Part shown: in pieces, positions 1 through 6,874 of the stretch
How positions within the stretch are numbered: the first letter of the stretch is position 1
Layout of the letters: the number at the start of each line of letters is the position of its first letter
Source: Chloroflexota bacterium
GTDB lineage: Bacteria > Chloroflexota > Dormibacteria > Dormibacterales > Dormibacteraceae
Direction of reading: 5' to 3'
DNA length: 19,904 nucleotides
Assembly (NCBI GenBank): GCA_005880175.1
Contig: VBJR01000379.1
Coordinates: 38,452-58,355 of the forward strand
The notes under the pieces: model-generated
The model's input: only the letters and a program-made list of their open reading frames with translations
Database searches by the model: none
What the model was told of the DNA's origin: nothing
Made by a program: the position numbers and the translations under genes

Positions 1-594
1 TGGGACCCGGGCGCGCTGCCGCCGGGCGTGGACCCGGTGCTGCACGTGACCGAGCACTTCAGCTCGGAGCACGCCATCGCCCCGGCGCCCGACGACACGG
101 TGGACTCGTCCATCTGCTATGGCGTGCTCGCCGACGCGTGCCTGGTGGACGTGGACCCGGACACGCTGGAGCCGCGCGTGGTCGAGTACGCGACGGTGCA
201 CGACTCGGGCCGGCTGCTGAACCCGCTCCTGGCCGACGGCCAGGTCCACGGCGCGCTCGCCCACGGGCTGGGCGGCGCGCTCTCCGAGGAGCTGGTCTAC
301 GGCCCCGACGGCGCCCCCCTGTGCGCGACGTTCCAGGACTACGTCTGCCCGGGCGCGGCCGAGATGCCGGCGGTCCGCATCGCGCACGTGCACGGGGACA
401 CGGGGTTCGTGCCCAGCCGGGCGAAGGGGATCGGGGAGGGCAACGCGATGTCGGCGCCGGCGGCCGTGGCCAACGCCCTGGCGGACGCGCTGGGCGCCGA
501 GGTCGTCGAGCTGCCGGCCCACCCGTCGCGGCTCTGGCGCCTGGCGACCCGCGCGTATGCTCCTCGCGATGACCACCGCGAGCACCGCGCGTAA
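1..594 (+). CDS. Molybdenum hydroxylase large subunit (CO/xanthine dehydrogenase family), C-terminal part
   Basis: Reading frame 1 is open from the left edge to TAA at 592-594, giving 197 residues of a protein whose N-terminus lies outside. It is the C-terminal part of a molybdopterin-binding large subunit of the xanthine/CO dehydrogenase family. The stretch HDSGRLLNPLLADGQVHGAL (fragment residues 67-86), followed by GLGGALSEE, is the conserved cofactor-binding region. KGIGEGNA (142-149) carries the Glu (E146) that acts as catalytic base in this family. The family hydroxylates or oxidises a substrate at a Mo centre and passes electrons through [2Fe-2S] clusters to FAD; genes for the other two subunits follow at 1572-2806. 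The active-site loop that separates true CO dehydrogenase (AYxCSFR) from other hydroxylases is not in the window, so the substrate cannot be named. The family is secure; the coxL symbol would be a guess. Confidence 0.9.
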   Translation, partial: WDPGALPPGVDPVLHVTEHFSSEHAIAPAPDDTVDSSICYGVLADACLVDVDPDTLEPRVVEYATVHDSGRLLNPLLADGQVHGALAHGLGGALSEELVYGPDGAPLCATFQDYVCPGAAEMPAVRIAHVHGDTGFVPSRAKGIGEGNAMSAPAAVANALADALGAEVVELPAHPSRLWRLATRAYAPRDDHREHRA

Positions 595-607
595 GGCGCC
601 CAGGTGA
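556..607 (+). promoter_or_regulatory. TATGCT box with a 12-codon leaderless-type minigene ahead of the crotonase
   Basis: TATGCT (556-561) lies exactly 7 nt before an ATG at 569. That ATG opens a 12-codon frame (MTTASTARKAPR) ending in TGA at 605-607, which overlaps the GTG start of the crotonase (604-606) by the GTGA arrangement. The geometry matches other start-proximal boxes in the window, so this may be a promoter inside the end of the upstream gene, making a leaderless mRNA whose minigene feeds ribosomes to the crotonase. This is inference; no -35 is evident, and the box sits inside a coding region where such matches can occur by chance. Confidence 0.3.
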
Positions 608-1374
608 GCGACGACCTCCTGGTCGAGCTGCTCCCCGATCCGCCGGTCGCGCTCGTCACGCTGAACCGGCCGGACAAGCGCAACACGATCACGTGGGAGA
701 TGCGGCAGCGGATCGAGGACGTGTTCGGCGAGCTGGCCCGCGAGCGGCGGCTGCGGGCGGTGGTGGTGACCGGTGCGGGCGGCACGTTCAGCGCCGGCGG
801 CGACATGCGCGGGTTCCTGGAGCACGAGCCGTACGAGTTCGCGCACCTGGGCGAGAACCTGGCCGCCGCGGAGCGCTGCCCCCTGCCGGTGATCGCGGCG
901 GTGGACGGCTTCTGCTTCGGCGCGGGCATGGAGCTGGCCCTGTCCTGCGACATCCGCGTGTGCACCGACCGGGCGGAGTTCGCGCTGCCCGAGATCCTGC
1001 GCGGCCAGATGCCCGGCTCGGGCGGCTCCCAGCGGCTGCCCCGCCTGATCGGCTGGTCGCGGGCGAAGGAGATGATCATGCGCGGGCGCCGGATGCGCGC
1101 GGACGAGGCGCTGGCCTGCGGGCTCGTCTGCGAGGTGGTCGCGCCCGAGCGGCTGGCCGGGGCGGCGCTGGCGATCGCCGGCGAGCTGAGCCAGCGGTCG
1201 TCCCTGGCGATGGCGACGCTCAAGTCCACGCTGAACCGGGGCATGGACGCCAACCTGGCCGCGGCCATGGAGATCGAGCGCAAGGCGTACGCGATGCTGC
1301 GCTCGACGCACGACTACCGCGAGGGCGTGGACTCGTTCTTCGAGAAGCGCGACCCGGAGTACGACGGGAGCTGA
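604..1374 (+). CDS. Enoyl-CoA hydratase/isomerase family protein (crotonase)
   Basis: A 256-residue crotonase-fold protein of normal family length. The oxyanion-hole motifs are AGGDMRGF (64-71) and GFCFGAGMELALSCDI (102-117). Both Glu residues used by classical enoyl-CoA hydratases are present: E110 in GMELALSCDI and E130 in FALPEIL, followed by GSGGSQRLPRLIG. It probably hydrates or isomerises an acyl-CoA in the cytoplasm, but specificity in this superfamily cannot be read from motifs. The GTG at 604 lies 9 nt after the large-subunit stop and gives the expected N-terminus (VELLPDPPVALVTLNRPDKRN). It sits between the large and FAD subunit genes of a molybdenum hydroxylase, which suggests that the oxidised product, or a compound related to it, is processed as a CoA thioester. 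Confidence 0.93.
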   Translation: MSDDLLVELLPDPPVALVTLNRPDKRNTITWEMRQRIEDVFGELARERRLRAVVVTGAGGTFSAGGDMRGFLEHEPYEFAHLGENLAAAERCPLPVIAAVDGFCFGAGMELALSCDIRVCTDRAEFALPEILRGQMPGSGGSQRLPRLIGWSRAKEMIMRGRRMRADEALACGLVCEVVAPERLAGAALAIAGELSQRSSLAMATLKSTLNRGMDANLAAAMEIERKAYAMLRSTHDYREGVDSFFEKRDPEYDGS

Positions 1375-1377
1375 GCA

Positions 1378-1418
1378 GGGCAAGGGGGCAGGCCCCCCTT
1401 CCAGAACCCCTCTTGCCC
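1378..1418 (+). terminator. Nested GC hairpins after the crotonase gene
   Basis: Just past the crotonase stop, AAGGGGG (1382-1388) pairs with CCCCCTT (1394-1400) around a 5-nt loop. A competing outer pairing joins GGGCAAG (1378-1384) with CTTGCCC (1412-1418). No T-run follows, so this is a weak intrinsic terminator at best and could instead be an attenuator or mRNA-stabilising hairpin. The rest of 1419-1571 shows only a small GGGC-GAA-GCCC hairpin (about 1499-1509) and no gene. Confidence 0.4.
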
Positions 1419-1571
1419 GGGACGTTGGCCGCGCCTTCGGCGCATCGCTCCGCGCCTGAGGGCAGCGCCAGGCGATCCCGAAGATCAACTCACACGCAGG
1501 GCGAAGCCCGTGCTCACGCCGCAATCGGGATTCTCGATACTTGTCGGAGTGCGGCACCGAACTGTGGCGGC

Positions 1572-2351
1572 GTGAAGCCGGCGCCCTTCGACTACCGGCG
1601 GCCGGAGTCGGTCGAGGAGGCGGTCGCGGCGCTGGCCGAGGGCGGCGACGAGGCCCGGGTCCTGGCTGGCGGCCAGAGCCTGGTCCCCATGCTGGCGTTC
1701 CGGCTCGCCCGGCCGGCGCTGCTGGTGGACGTCAACCGGCTGCCGCTGGACCGGGTCGAGACGCTGGCCGGCGGGGAGGTCCGGATCGGGGCCGTCGTCC
1801 GCCAGCGCGCGGCCGAGCGGTCCGGGGTCGCCGCGCTCGCGGAGGCGGTGCGCTGGGTCGCCCATCCGCCGATCCGCAACCGGGGCACGGTGGTCGGCAG
1901 CGTCTGCCACGCCGACCCGGCCGCGGAGCTGCCGGCGCTGGCGCTGGCGCTCGACGGCGTGCTCGAGGTGCGCTCGGCGTCCGGGAGCCGCGAGGTGCCG
2001 GTGGCGGAGCTGCTGGTCGGCCCGCTCATGACCTCGCTGCGGCCGGGGGAGCTGGCCGTCGCCCTGCGGCTGCGGCCGCGCCCGGGCTGGCGCTGGCGCG
2101 TCCGCGAGGTGGCCCGGCGGCGGGGCGACTTCGCGATCGCCGGCGTCGTGGTGGGCGTCCCGCCCGACGACGGGACGTGCCGGATGGTGGTGTTCGGCGC
2201 GGCGGGCCGGCCCTACCTGGTCGAGGGGCCGGCCGGCGAGCTGCCGGCGCTGGCGGGGGCCCGGGCCGAGCCGGTGACGGACGTGCACGCCGACGCCGCG
2301 TACCGCCGCCACCTGGTCGAGGTGCTGACGCGCCGGGCGCTGGCCGCGTGA
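1572..2351 (+). CDS. Molybdenum hydroxylase FAD-binding (medium) subunit, CoxM-like
   Basis: The predicted protein has 259 residues, near the short end for CoxM-type FAD subunits. It accepts electrons from the [2Fe-2S] subunit and passes them on through FAD. AGGQSLVPMLAFRLARP (32-48) is the first FAD-binding loop. RNRGTVVGSVCHADPAAELP (103-121) matches the second FAD loop, usually RNRGTIGGNIAHADPAAE; here the second Gly of the TxGG turn is replaced (TVVGS). DFAIAGV (186-192) is also typical. GTG 1572 was chosen because it places KPAPFDYRRPESVEEAVA at the N-terminus, as in homologues; no strong Shine-Dalgarno is visible. The stop overlaps the next gene by 4 nt (GTGA), so the two subunits are probably translationally coupled. 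The large subunit is upstream, separated by a crotonase, unlike the common M-S-L order. Confidence 0.92.
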   Translation: MKPAPFDYRRPESVEEAVAALAEGGDEARVLAGGQSLVPMLAFRLARPALLVDVNRLPLDRVETLAGGEVRIGAVVRQRAAERSGVAALAEAVRWVAHPPIRNRGTVVGSVCHADPAAELPALALALDGVLEVRSASGSREVPVAELLVGPLMTSLRPGELAVALRLRPRPGWRWRVREVARRRGDFAIAGVVVGVPPDDGTCRMVVFGAAGRPYLVEGPAGELPALAGARAEPVTDVHADAAYRRHLVEVLTRRALAA

Positions 2352-2806
2352 TCGACGTCGCCGTCGAGGTCAACGGCCGCCTCGTGCGGGCGCGGGTGGA
2401 GCCGCGCCTGACGCTCGCCGACTTCATCCGGGAGCGGGCGCACCTGCGGGGCACGCACCTGGGCTGCGAGCACGGCGTCTGCGGCGCGTGCACGGTCCTG
2501 CTCGACGGGCTGGCCGTCCGCTCGTGCCTCCTGTTCGCCGTCCAGGCCGAGGGCGCGCGCGTGACGACCGTCGAGGCGCTGGCCGGCGACGGCGAGCTGC
2601 ACCCGCTCCAGCAGGCGTTCCACCGCCATCACGCGCTCCAGTGCGGCTACTGCACCCCGGGCTTCCTGATGGCGCTGGCCGAGCTGTGGGAGCGGCGCGA
2701 GGCCGTGACGGACGAGGAGCTGCTGGCCGCCGTCGCGGGCCAGCTCTGCCGCTGCACGGGCTACTCCGGGATCGTGGCGGCGGCGCGCGACGCGTTCGCG
2801 AGGTAG
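2348..2806 (+). CDS. Molybdenum hydroxylase [2Fe-2S] (small) subunit, CoxS-like
   Basis: A 152-residue iron-sulfur subunit of normal family length. The plant-type ferredoxin cluster uses C40, C45, C48 and C60 (GCEHGVCGACTVLLDG followed by RSC). The second cluster, in the helical domain, uses C99, C102, C134 and C136 (QCGYCTPGF and QLCRCTGY). All eight ligands are present, so the subunit looks functional. It relays electrons from the Mo centre of the large subunit to FAD in the medium subunit. The GTG start overlaps the FAD subunit stop by 4 nt. The gene ends at 2806, where its TAG forms the first bases of a TAGCCT box serving the next gene. Confidence 0.96.
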   Translation: MIDVAVEVNGRLVRARVEPRLTLADFIRERAHLRGTHLGCEHGVCGACTVLLDGLAVRSCLLFAVQAEGARVTTVEALAGDGELHPLQQAFHRHHALQCGYCTPGFLMALAELWERREAVTDEELLAAVAGQLCRCTGYSGIVAAARDAFAR

Positions 2807-2829
2807 CCTGACTCATGGTCCGGATCTGA
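2804..2829 (+). promoter_or_regulatory. TAGCCT box and in-frame-stopped ATG ahead of the carboxypeptidase gene
   Basis: TAGCCT (2804-2809) is followed after 5 nt by ATG (2815-2817), the spacing expected for a leaderless start. The ATG reads MVRI and then hits TGA (2827-2829), in the same frame as the GTG start at 2833 and two codons before it. It is either a promoter with a four-codon leader peptide or a former start cut off by a nonsense change. Functional status is inferred. Confidence 0.35.
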
Positions 2830-2832
2830 ACC

Positions 2833-3831
2833 GTGAGCAAGCCATCGCGCCGAGGGCCTCACAGGACGGCGCACGGGGGCGGCAGTCCGCTCCAGGTCGT
2901 GCTCGCGACGGCGGTGCTCGCGCTGCTGCTGGCGGGCGTGACGGCGGCGATCGCGGGCATCCACCCGGCCGGGGCCGGCCACGTGACCCGGGCGGTGGCC
3001 GCGAAGCCGGTGCCGCCGCTCTCGACCGGCTGGCTCGACGCGCACCCGCAGCCGGTCCTGGACGTCCACGGGACCGCGGTGGTGCTCATCGACGTGGACG
3101 CCCGGCAGGTGCTGTGGCAGCGCCAGCCGCACGAGCGCCGCGCCCCCGCCAGCCTGACCAAGCTGATGACCGCGATGGTCGCCGCCGACCTGGCCCCGCT
3201 GGACCGCCACGTGCTGGTCACGGGGGCGACGGACATGGACGCGGTCCGGGACGTGGAGCCGACGTCCACCGTGATGGGCCTGACGGCGGGGGAGCGGCTG
3301 CGCGTGCGCGACCTGCTCTACGGGCTGTTCCTGCGCTCCGGCAACGACGCGGCCGAGACGCTGGGCGGCGGCATCGTGCCGCGGGACCGGTTCATCCGCC
3401 TGATGAACGAGAAGGCGGCGGCGCTGCACATGGGGGACAGCCACTTCACGACGCCGGTCGGCCTCGACGACCCGAAGATGCGGACGACCCCGTACGACCT
3501 GGCGCTGGCGGCGAGCGCGATCGTGACACGGTATCCGGCCCTGCTGGCCATCGCGGGCACGCCGTCGATCACGCTGCCCCAGACGCCCGGCCACAAGCAG
3601 TTCCCGATGACGAACTACAACAAGCTGCTCCTGCCCGGCTCGGGGTTCACGTACGCGGGCGCGACGGGGATGAAGACGGCGTTCACGGACGACGCGGGCC
3701 CCTGCATGGTGGCGACGGCGACCCGCAACGGCCGCCACCTGGTGGCGGTGGTGATGAGCTCGGACATCTTCTTCACGGACGCGGTGAAGCTGCTGGACTA
3801 CGGCTTTTCGACGTCCGTGCCACACCGCTGA
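2833..3831 (+). CDS. D-alanyl-D-alanine carboxypeptidase-like serine hydrolase (peptidase S11)
   Basis: The 332-residue protein has one hydrophobic N-terminal segment (about 20-43), after a basic stretch, that would anchor or export it; the catalytic domain lies outside the membrane. S11 motifs appear in order: SxxK as S107-L-T-K110 (APASLTKLMTAMV), SxN as S169-G-N171 (LRSGNDAAE), NYNKLL (261-266), and the KTG box, which here reads K281-T-A283 (GATGMKTAFTDDAG). The family trims the terminal D-Ala from peptidoglycan stem peptides. The Gly-to-Ala change in the third box is unusual and might alter activity. The GTG start is taken because an in-frame TGA lies two codons upstream. The gene begins 26 nt after the hydroxylase small subunit but has no functional link to it. 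Confidence 0.9.
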   Translation: MSKPSRRGPHRTAHGGGSPLQVVLATAVLALLLAGVTAAIAGIHPAGAGHVTRAVAAKPVPPLSTGWLDAHPQPVLDVHGTAVVLIDVDARQVLWQRQPHERRAPASLTKLMTAMVAADLAPLDRHVLVTGATDMDAVRDVEPTSTVMGLTAGERLRVRDLLYGLFLRSGNDAAETLGGGIVPRDRFIRLMNEKAAALHMGDSHFTTPVGLDDPKMRTTPYDLALAASAIVTRYPALLAIAGTPSITLPQTPGHKQFPMTNYNKLLLPGSGFTYAGATGMKTAFTDDAGPCMVATATRNGRHLVAVVMSSDIFFTDAVKLLDYGFSTSVPHR

Positions 3832-3861
3832 CGCGTAAGGCAGACCTTGACGTCGCCGGGG

Positions 3862-3867
3862 TAGGCT
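3862..3867 (+). promoter_or_regulatory. TAGGCT -10-like box, leaderless spacing to the ATPase gene
   Basis: TAGGCT ends 7 nt before GTG 3875, so transcription would start at or next to the start codon. No Shine-Dalgarno is seen. A TTGACG (3847-3852) is only 9 nt from the box and is not a usable -35. Confidence 0.45.
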
Positions 3868-3874
3868 GTCCCGC

Positions 3875-5251
3875 GTGGTGTTCGTGAATCGCGACCGCGA
3901 GCTGAACGAGCTGGAGAAGTGGTGGGCGCGGCCGGACGCCTCGCTGGGCATCGTGTGGGGTCGCCGGCGAGTTGGGAAGACCTGGCTCCTGCAACGCTTC
4001 TCGCAGTTCCGTCGATCGGTGTTCCACGTGGCGACGGGGCGGCCGCTGGAGCAGGAGCTGCGGGAGCTGTCGCGCGCCGCGGCGCACGTGTTCGCGGGCG
4101 GCGAGCGCGACCTGGCGACCGATCCGTTCCGCGACTGGGACGACGCGTTCGAGTGCCTGGGCAGGGCGGCGGCGACCGAGCCGCTCCTGGTCGTGCTCGA
4201 CGAGTTCCCCGAGCTGCTCGCCGTGACGCCCTGGCTGCCGGGGTACCTGCGAGCGATGTGGGAGGGCCTCAAGCGAACGACGAAGCTGAAGATCGTGCTC
4301 TCCGGCTCGGCCGTCCGCACCATGTGGGCGATGCAGGCCTATCGGGAGCCGCTGTACGGTCGCTTCGACGTCAACATCCGGCTGGATCCGTTCTGGCCGC
4401 ACGAGGCGGCGCAGATGCTGCAAAGCCTTGCGCCGGCGGACCGGGCCCTGGTGTGGGGCATCCTCGGCGGGATCCCGACGTACCTCGAGTGGTGGGAGCC
4501 GGAGTACGACGTGGCCGAGAACATCGAGGTGCTGGTGGGCCGGCCCGGGAGCCCGCTGCTCGCCGAGGGCGACCTGGTGCTGGCAACCGAGACCGGGACG
4601 GACGCCGGCAAGTACGTGCTCCACGCGATCGCGAACGGTCGCACCCGCCGCAACGAGATCGAGGACGTCGTCGGCGAGGACGCGACGCTGGCCCTGCAGC
4701 GCCTGGAGGAGCTGCTACTGGTGGAGCGGGTGCTCCCGGTGACGGACGACTCCCGGTCCCCGCGGAGCTTCTTCTATCGGGTCGCGGACAACTTCCTGGC
4801 GTTCCTGCTCGGCGTGCTGGATCCGTACCGGGCCGAGATCGACCGCGGCCTCGGGGAGACGATCGTCCAGCCGGTTATGCACCGCCTGGACGACTTCATG
4901 GGAGCGCGCTGGGAGGAAGCGTTCCGCATGCATCTCCGGCGCATGGCGAGGGACGGCGCCCTGGCGCCGGACGCCATGGCGGTCGGACCCTTCTGGAACT
5001 CGAGGAGCACCGACCCCTCCGAGATCGACGCCGTCGTCCTCGCCGGCGTCGAGCGCCGCGCCGTCCTCGTCGGCGAGGCCAAGTGGACCCGGCGCGTGGA
5101 CGCGACCCGGATCCGGCGCGACCTGGAGCGCAAGGCCGCCGCGCTGCCGCGGCCGGCGCCCGACCTCCGCTACGCGGTCTGCGCCCGGGAGGTGGTGGAC
5201 AACACCGACGGCGTCCTGGCCATCACCGCCGACGACATCTTCGACGGCTAG
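3875..5251 (+). CDS. Archaeal-type P-loop ATPase with C-terminal DUF234-like PD-(D/E)XK region
   Basis: A 458-residue protein of the archaeal ATPase/DUF234 type. It begins FVNRDRELNELEKWW, typical for this group. Walker A is GRRRVGKT (29-36), Walker B is LLVVLDEFPE (104-113) and a sensor-like VLSGSAVRTM lies at 141-150. A winged-helix-like middle (about 245-290) is followed by a C-terminal domain in which EIDAVV (383-388) and GEAKW (400-404) form a D385...E401-x-K403 pattern, that of PD-(D/E)XK nuclease folds. The family is widespread and often found as single mobile genes; its substrate is not established. It stands alone: its promoter-like box is its own and the downstream genes converge on it. 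Codon use looks slightly less GC3-biased than its neighbours, compatible with transfer. The family is well supported; nuclease activity is inferred. Confidence 0.88.
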   Translation: MVFVNRDRELNELEKWWARPDASLGIVWGRRRVGKTWLLQRFSQFRRSVFHVATGRPLEQELRELSRAAAHVFAGGERDLATDPFRDWDDAFECLGRAAATEPLLVVLDEFPELLAVTPWLPGYLRAMWEGLKRTTKLKIVLSGSAVRTMWAMQAYREPLYGRFDVNIRLDPFWPHEAAQMLQSLAPADRALVWGILGGIPTYLEWWEPEYDVAENIEVLVGRPGSPLLAEGDLVLATETGTDAGKYVLHAIANGRTRRNEIEDVVGEDATLALQRLEELLLVERVLPVTDDSRSPRSFFYRVADNFLAFLLGVLDPYRAEIDRGLGETIVQPVMHRLDDFMGARWEEAFRMHLRRMARDGALAPDAMAVGPFWNSRSTDPSEIDAVVLAGVERRAVLVGEAKWTRRVDATRIRRDLERKAAALPRPAPDLRYAVCAREVVDNTDGVLAITADDIFDG

Positions 5252-5544
5252 GCCATTCCGCTCGTGCGGACCAACGTGCGAAATGGGCGGCCCGGCTAGC
5301 CTCGGCCTCCGGTGGGCTAACATCGGACCACCTCTGGGTGACAACTATCAGGGTACTGTCGTGAACCACTGGCCACCCAAAGGCAGCACAGTGCTAGCCC
5401 ATGGGCCGTCCCCCTCGGCGAGCTCCCACAGCCAGACGACGCGACTCGTCCCCACCAGCCAGGCCCGATCGCCCGACACGGCCTCAGCCCCAGGCCCCGA
5501 AGCAAGAGCCATGCCGGCTCTCACTCACCAGCATTGGGGCTAGC
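5252..5544. other. Convergent intergenic region, no gene called
   Basis: These 293 bp separate the ends of two converging genes and are less GC-rich than the surroundings. A frame at 5283-5543 (86 codons, rich in S, P, T and H) has codon use unlike any neighbour and no recognisable product. GGCTAGCCT occurs twice, near 5291 and near 5539. No clear terminator, RNA gene or mobile-element end is seen. Confidence 0.5.
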
Positions 5545-5947
5545 CTAGGCCGACGGGATCGTCGCCCGGACGCTCGTCCCCCGCGGCGGCCGCGACTCGA
5601 TCTGGAACCGGCCGCCCAGGAGCGCCGCCCGCTCCTCCATACCGACCAGGCCCAGGCGGTGCGGCTCCCCGTCCTCCTGGATCGCCTGGGGCATGCCCCG
5701 GCCGTCGTCAACCACCGTGAGCTCCACCGCCTCCGCGTCGAAGCGGAGCCCGGCCTCGACCTGGTGCGCCCGGGCGTGCCGCTCCACGTTCCGGACCGCC
5801 TCCTGCGCGATGCGGAACAGGCCCAGCTCGACCAGCGGGTCGAGCCGCCGCGGCTCGCCCTCCACGCGCAGGTGGGCGTGCAGCGACTCTCGGCCGTCCG
5901 CGTCCGCGACCAGGCGGCCGAGGCGGGCCTGGCCACCCGCGTCGTCA
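5545..5947 (-). pseudogene. Detached HATPase domain of the disrupted histidine kinase
   Basis: This is the ATP-binding domain of a NarL/DesK-type histidine kinase, out of frame with the sensor part immediately upstream. From the GTG at 5865 it reads 106 residues: N box NVERHA (26-31), G1 box VVDDGRGMP (51-59), G2-like LGLVGMEERAALLGG, and ending GTSVRATIPSA. The frame stays open upstream through the repeat, and the residues ARLGRLVADADGRESLHAHL just before the GTG look like the natural linker from the dimerisation helices. So this is the C-terminal half of the same kinase, separated by a stop and frame change inside the 39-bp repeat at 5910-5948. No independent promoter or Shine-Dalgarno is evident; translation from 5865 alone would give an ATPase domain without a phosphoacceptor. 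Confidence 0.8.
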
Positions 5948-5948
5948 T
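5910..5948 (+). repeat. 39-bp exact inverted copy of response-regulator sequence inside the kinase gene
   Basis: Bases 5910-5948 are the exact reverse complement of 7265-7303, 1.3 kb away. The match stops at both ends (mismatches at 5909 and 5949). The stop codon that truncates the kinase (TGA, plus-strand 5945-5947) lies inside this copy. In the response regulator the same bases encode conserved receiver sequence, so that copy is presumably the original. Confidence 0.9.
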
Positions 5949-6874
5949 TCGCCCAGGCCCCGGCGCACCTCGTCCGGGCGGCCGTCGGGCGCGGTCGCGA
6001 GCCGGTCGAGCAGCCGGTACAGGTGCACGACGGTCTGCAGCGGCTCGTCGTGCAGCTCCTGGGCGATGCGCGCCCGCTCCTCCTCCTGCGCCTTCACCAC
6101 CGACGCGGCGTACGCGTCCTTGACGCCCAGCCGCCGGCGCTCCTCGCTCACGTCGAGGAACACGAGCTGGAACGCGCCGGCCCCGGGCCCCTCGCTGACC
6201 ACCGGGCGCAGGAAGCGGCGCTCGCCGTCGCCGCCCGGCAGCTCGATCACCGGCCGTGCGCCGGAGCCGATGGCGGCGGCCGGCTCGGCCCCGACCAGGT
6301 CCGCGAGCGCCGCCCCGACCAGGTCGTCCCGGCCCCGGCCGAACAGCGCGGCGGCGGCCGGGTTGGCCTCGCGCACCGCCCCGTCCGGGTCCAGCTGCAG
6401 CGTCGCCGCCGGGCTGTTCTCGAACAGGCTGCGCCCGCGGGCCTCGGACTGGCGCATCGCGCCCCGGGCCGCCTCCGCGTCGCGCCGGAGGATGATCTCG
6501 CGCTCCACGCGGTCGCCCACGAACAGGGCGACGGCGAGGAACAGCAGCACCTCCAGCACCGTCGAGGAGGCGCGCTCGGCGCTGCCCGCCATCGGCACCG
6601 ACGGCAGGCTGAGCACGGACACCCAGACGGCCGTGGCCAGCGCGCCGGCGAGGCCGAAGTTGAGCGCCGCATAGACGACGGGGAGCAGGAACAGCGCCAG
6701 CAGCTCGCCGCCCCAGAAGACCGAGAGCTGCCACCGCCCGGAGACGACCGAGGCCCAGAACGCGACCGCGATCAGGATGACGAGCGACTGGATCAGCCAG
6801 AAGCGGGCGTCCCCGAGCGGCGGCCGGAGCGACCGGCCCAGCACCGCGCCCAGCCGCCGCCCGCCGGGGGTCAC
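5945..6874 (-). CDS. Histidine kinase sensor half: four membrane segments, PAS, dimerisation helix; truncated
   Basis: This 309-residue frame is the N-terminal part of a membrane sensor kinase. Hydrophobic segments lie at about 25-44, 53-72, 74-91 and 104-121. A PAS-like domain covers about 145-245 ([17 protein letters not shown], ending [12 protein letters not shown]). The H box [15 protein letters not shown] has H275 as phosphoacceptor, as in NarX/DesK-type kinases. The frame then stops at GLGE, before the ATP-binding domain, at a TGA inside the inverted repeat 5910-5948; the missing domain follows in another frame at 5545-5865. GTG 6874 overlaps the response-regulator stop by 4 nt, so the pair is translationally coupled. 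As it stands it can dimerise but not autophosphorylate. It is either a real loss of function or a sequence/assembly error. Confidence 0.85.
   Translation of the reverse strand: MTPGGRRLGAVLGRSLRPPLGDARFWLIQSLVILIAVAFWASVVSGRWQLSVFWGGELLALFLLPVVYAALNFGLAGALATAVWVSVLSLPSVPMAGSAERASSTVLEVLLFLAVALFVGDRVEREIILRRDAEAARGAMRQSEARGRSLFENSPAATLQLDPDGAVREANPAAAALFGRGRDDLVGAALADLVGAEPAAAIGSGARPVIELPGGDGERRFLRPVVSEGPGAGAFQLVFLDVSEERRRLGVKDAYAASVVKAQEEERARIAQELHDEPLQTVVHLYRLLDRLATAPDGRPDEVRRGLGE

Noticed and set aside
1..2806. Naming the locus as form I CO dehydrogenase (coxLMS)
   Set aside because: The AYxCSFR loop is outside the window, the order is not M-S-L and a crotonase is inserted, so the substrate is unknown.
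2815..2829. ATG 2815 as start of the carboxypeptidase
   Set aside because: An in-frame TGA follows after four codons, so translation must begin at GTG 2833.
3847..3867. TTGACG plus TAGGCT as a -35/-10 promoter pair
   Set aside because: The spacing is 9 nt instead of about 17; only the -10-like box is kept.
5283..5543. 86-codon plus-strand ORF in the convergent gap
   Set aside because: Its codon use differs from all neighbours, it is rich in Ser, Pro and Thr, no ribosome-binding site or family is apparent, and it abuts the kinase end.
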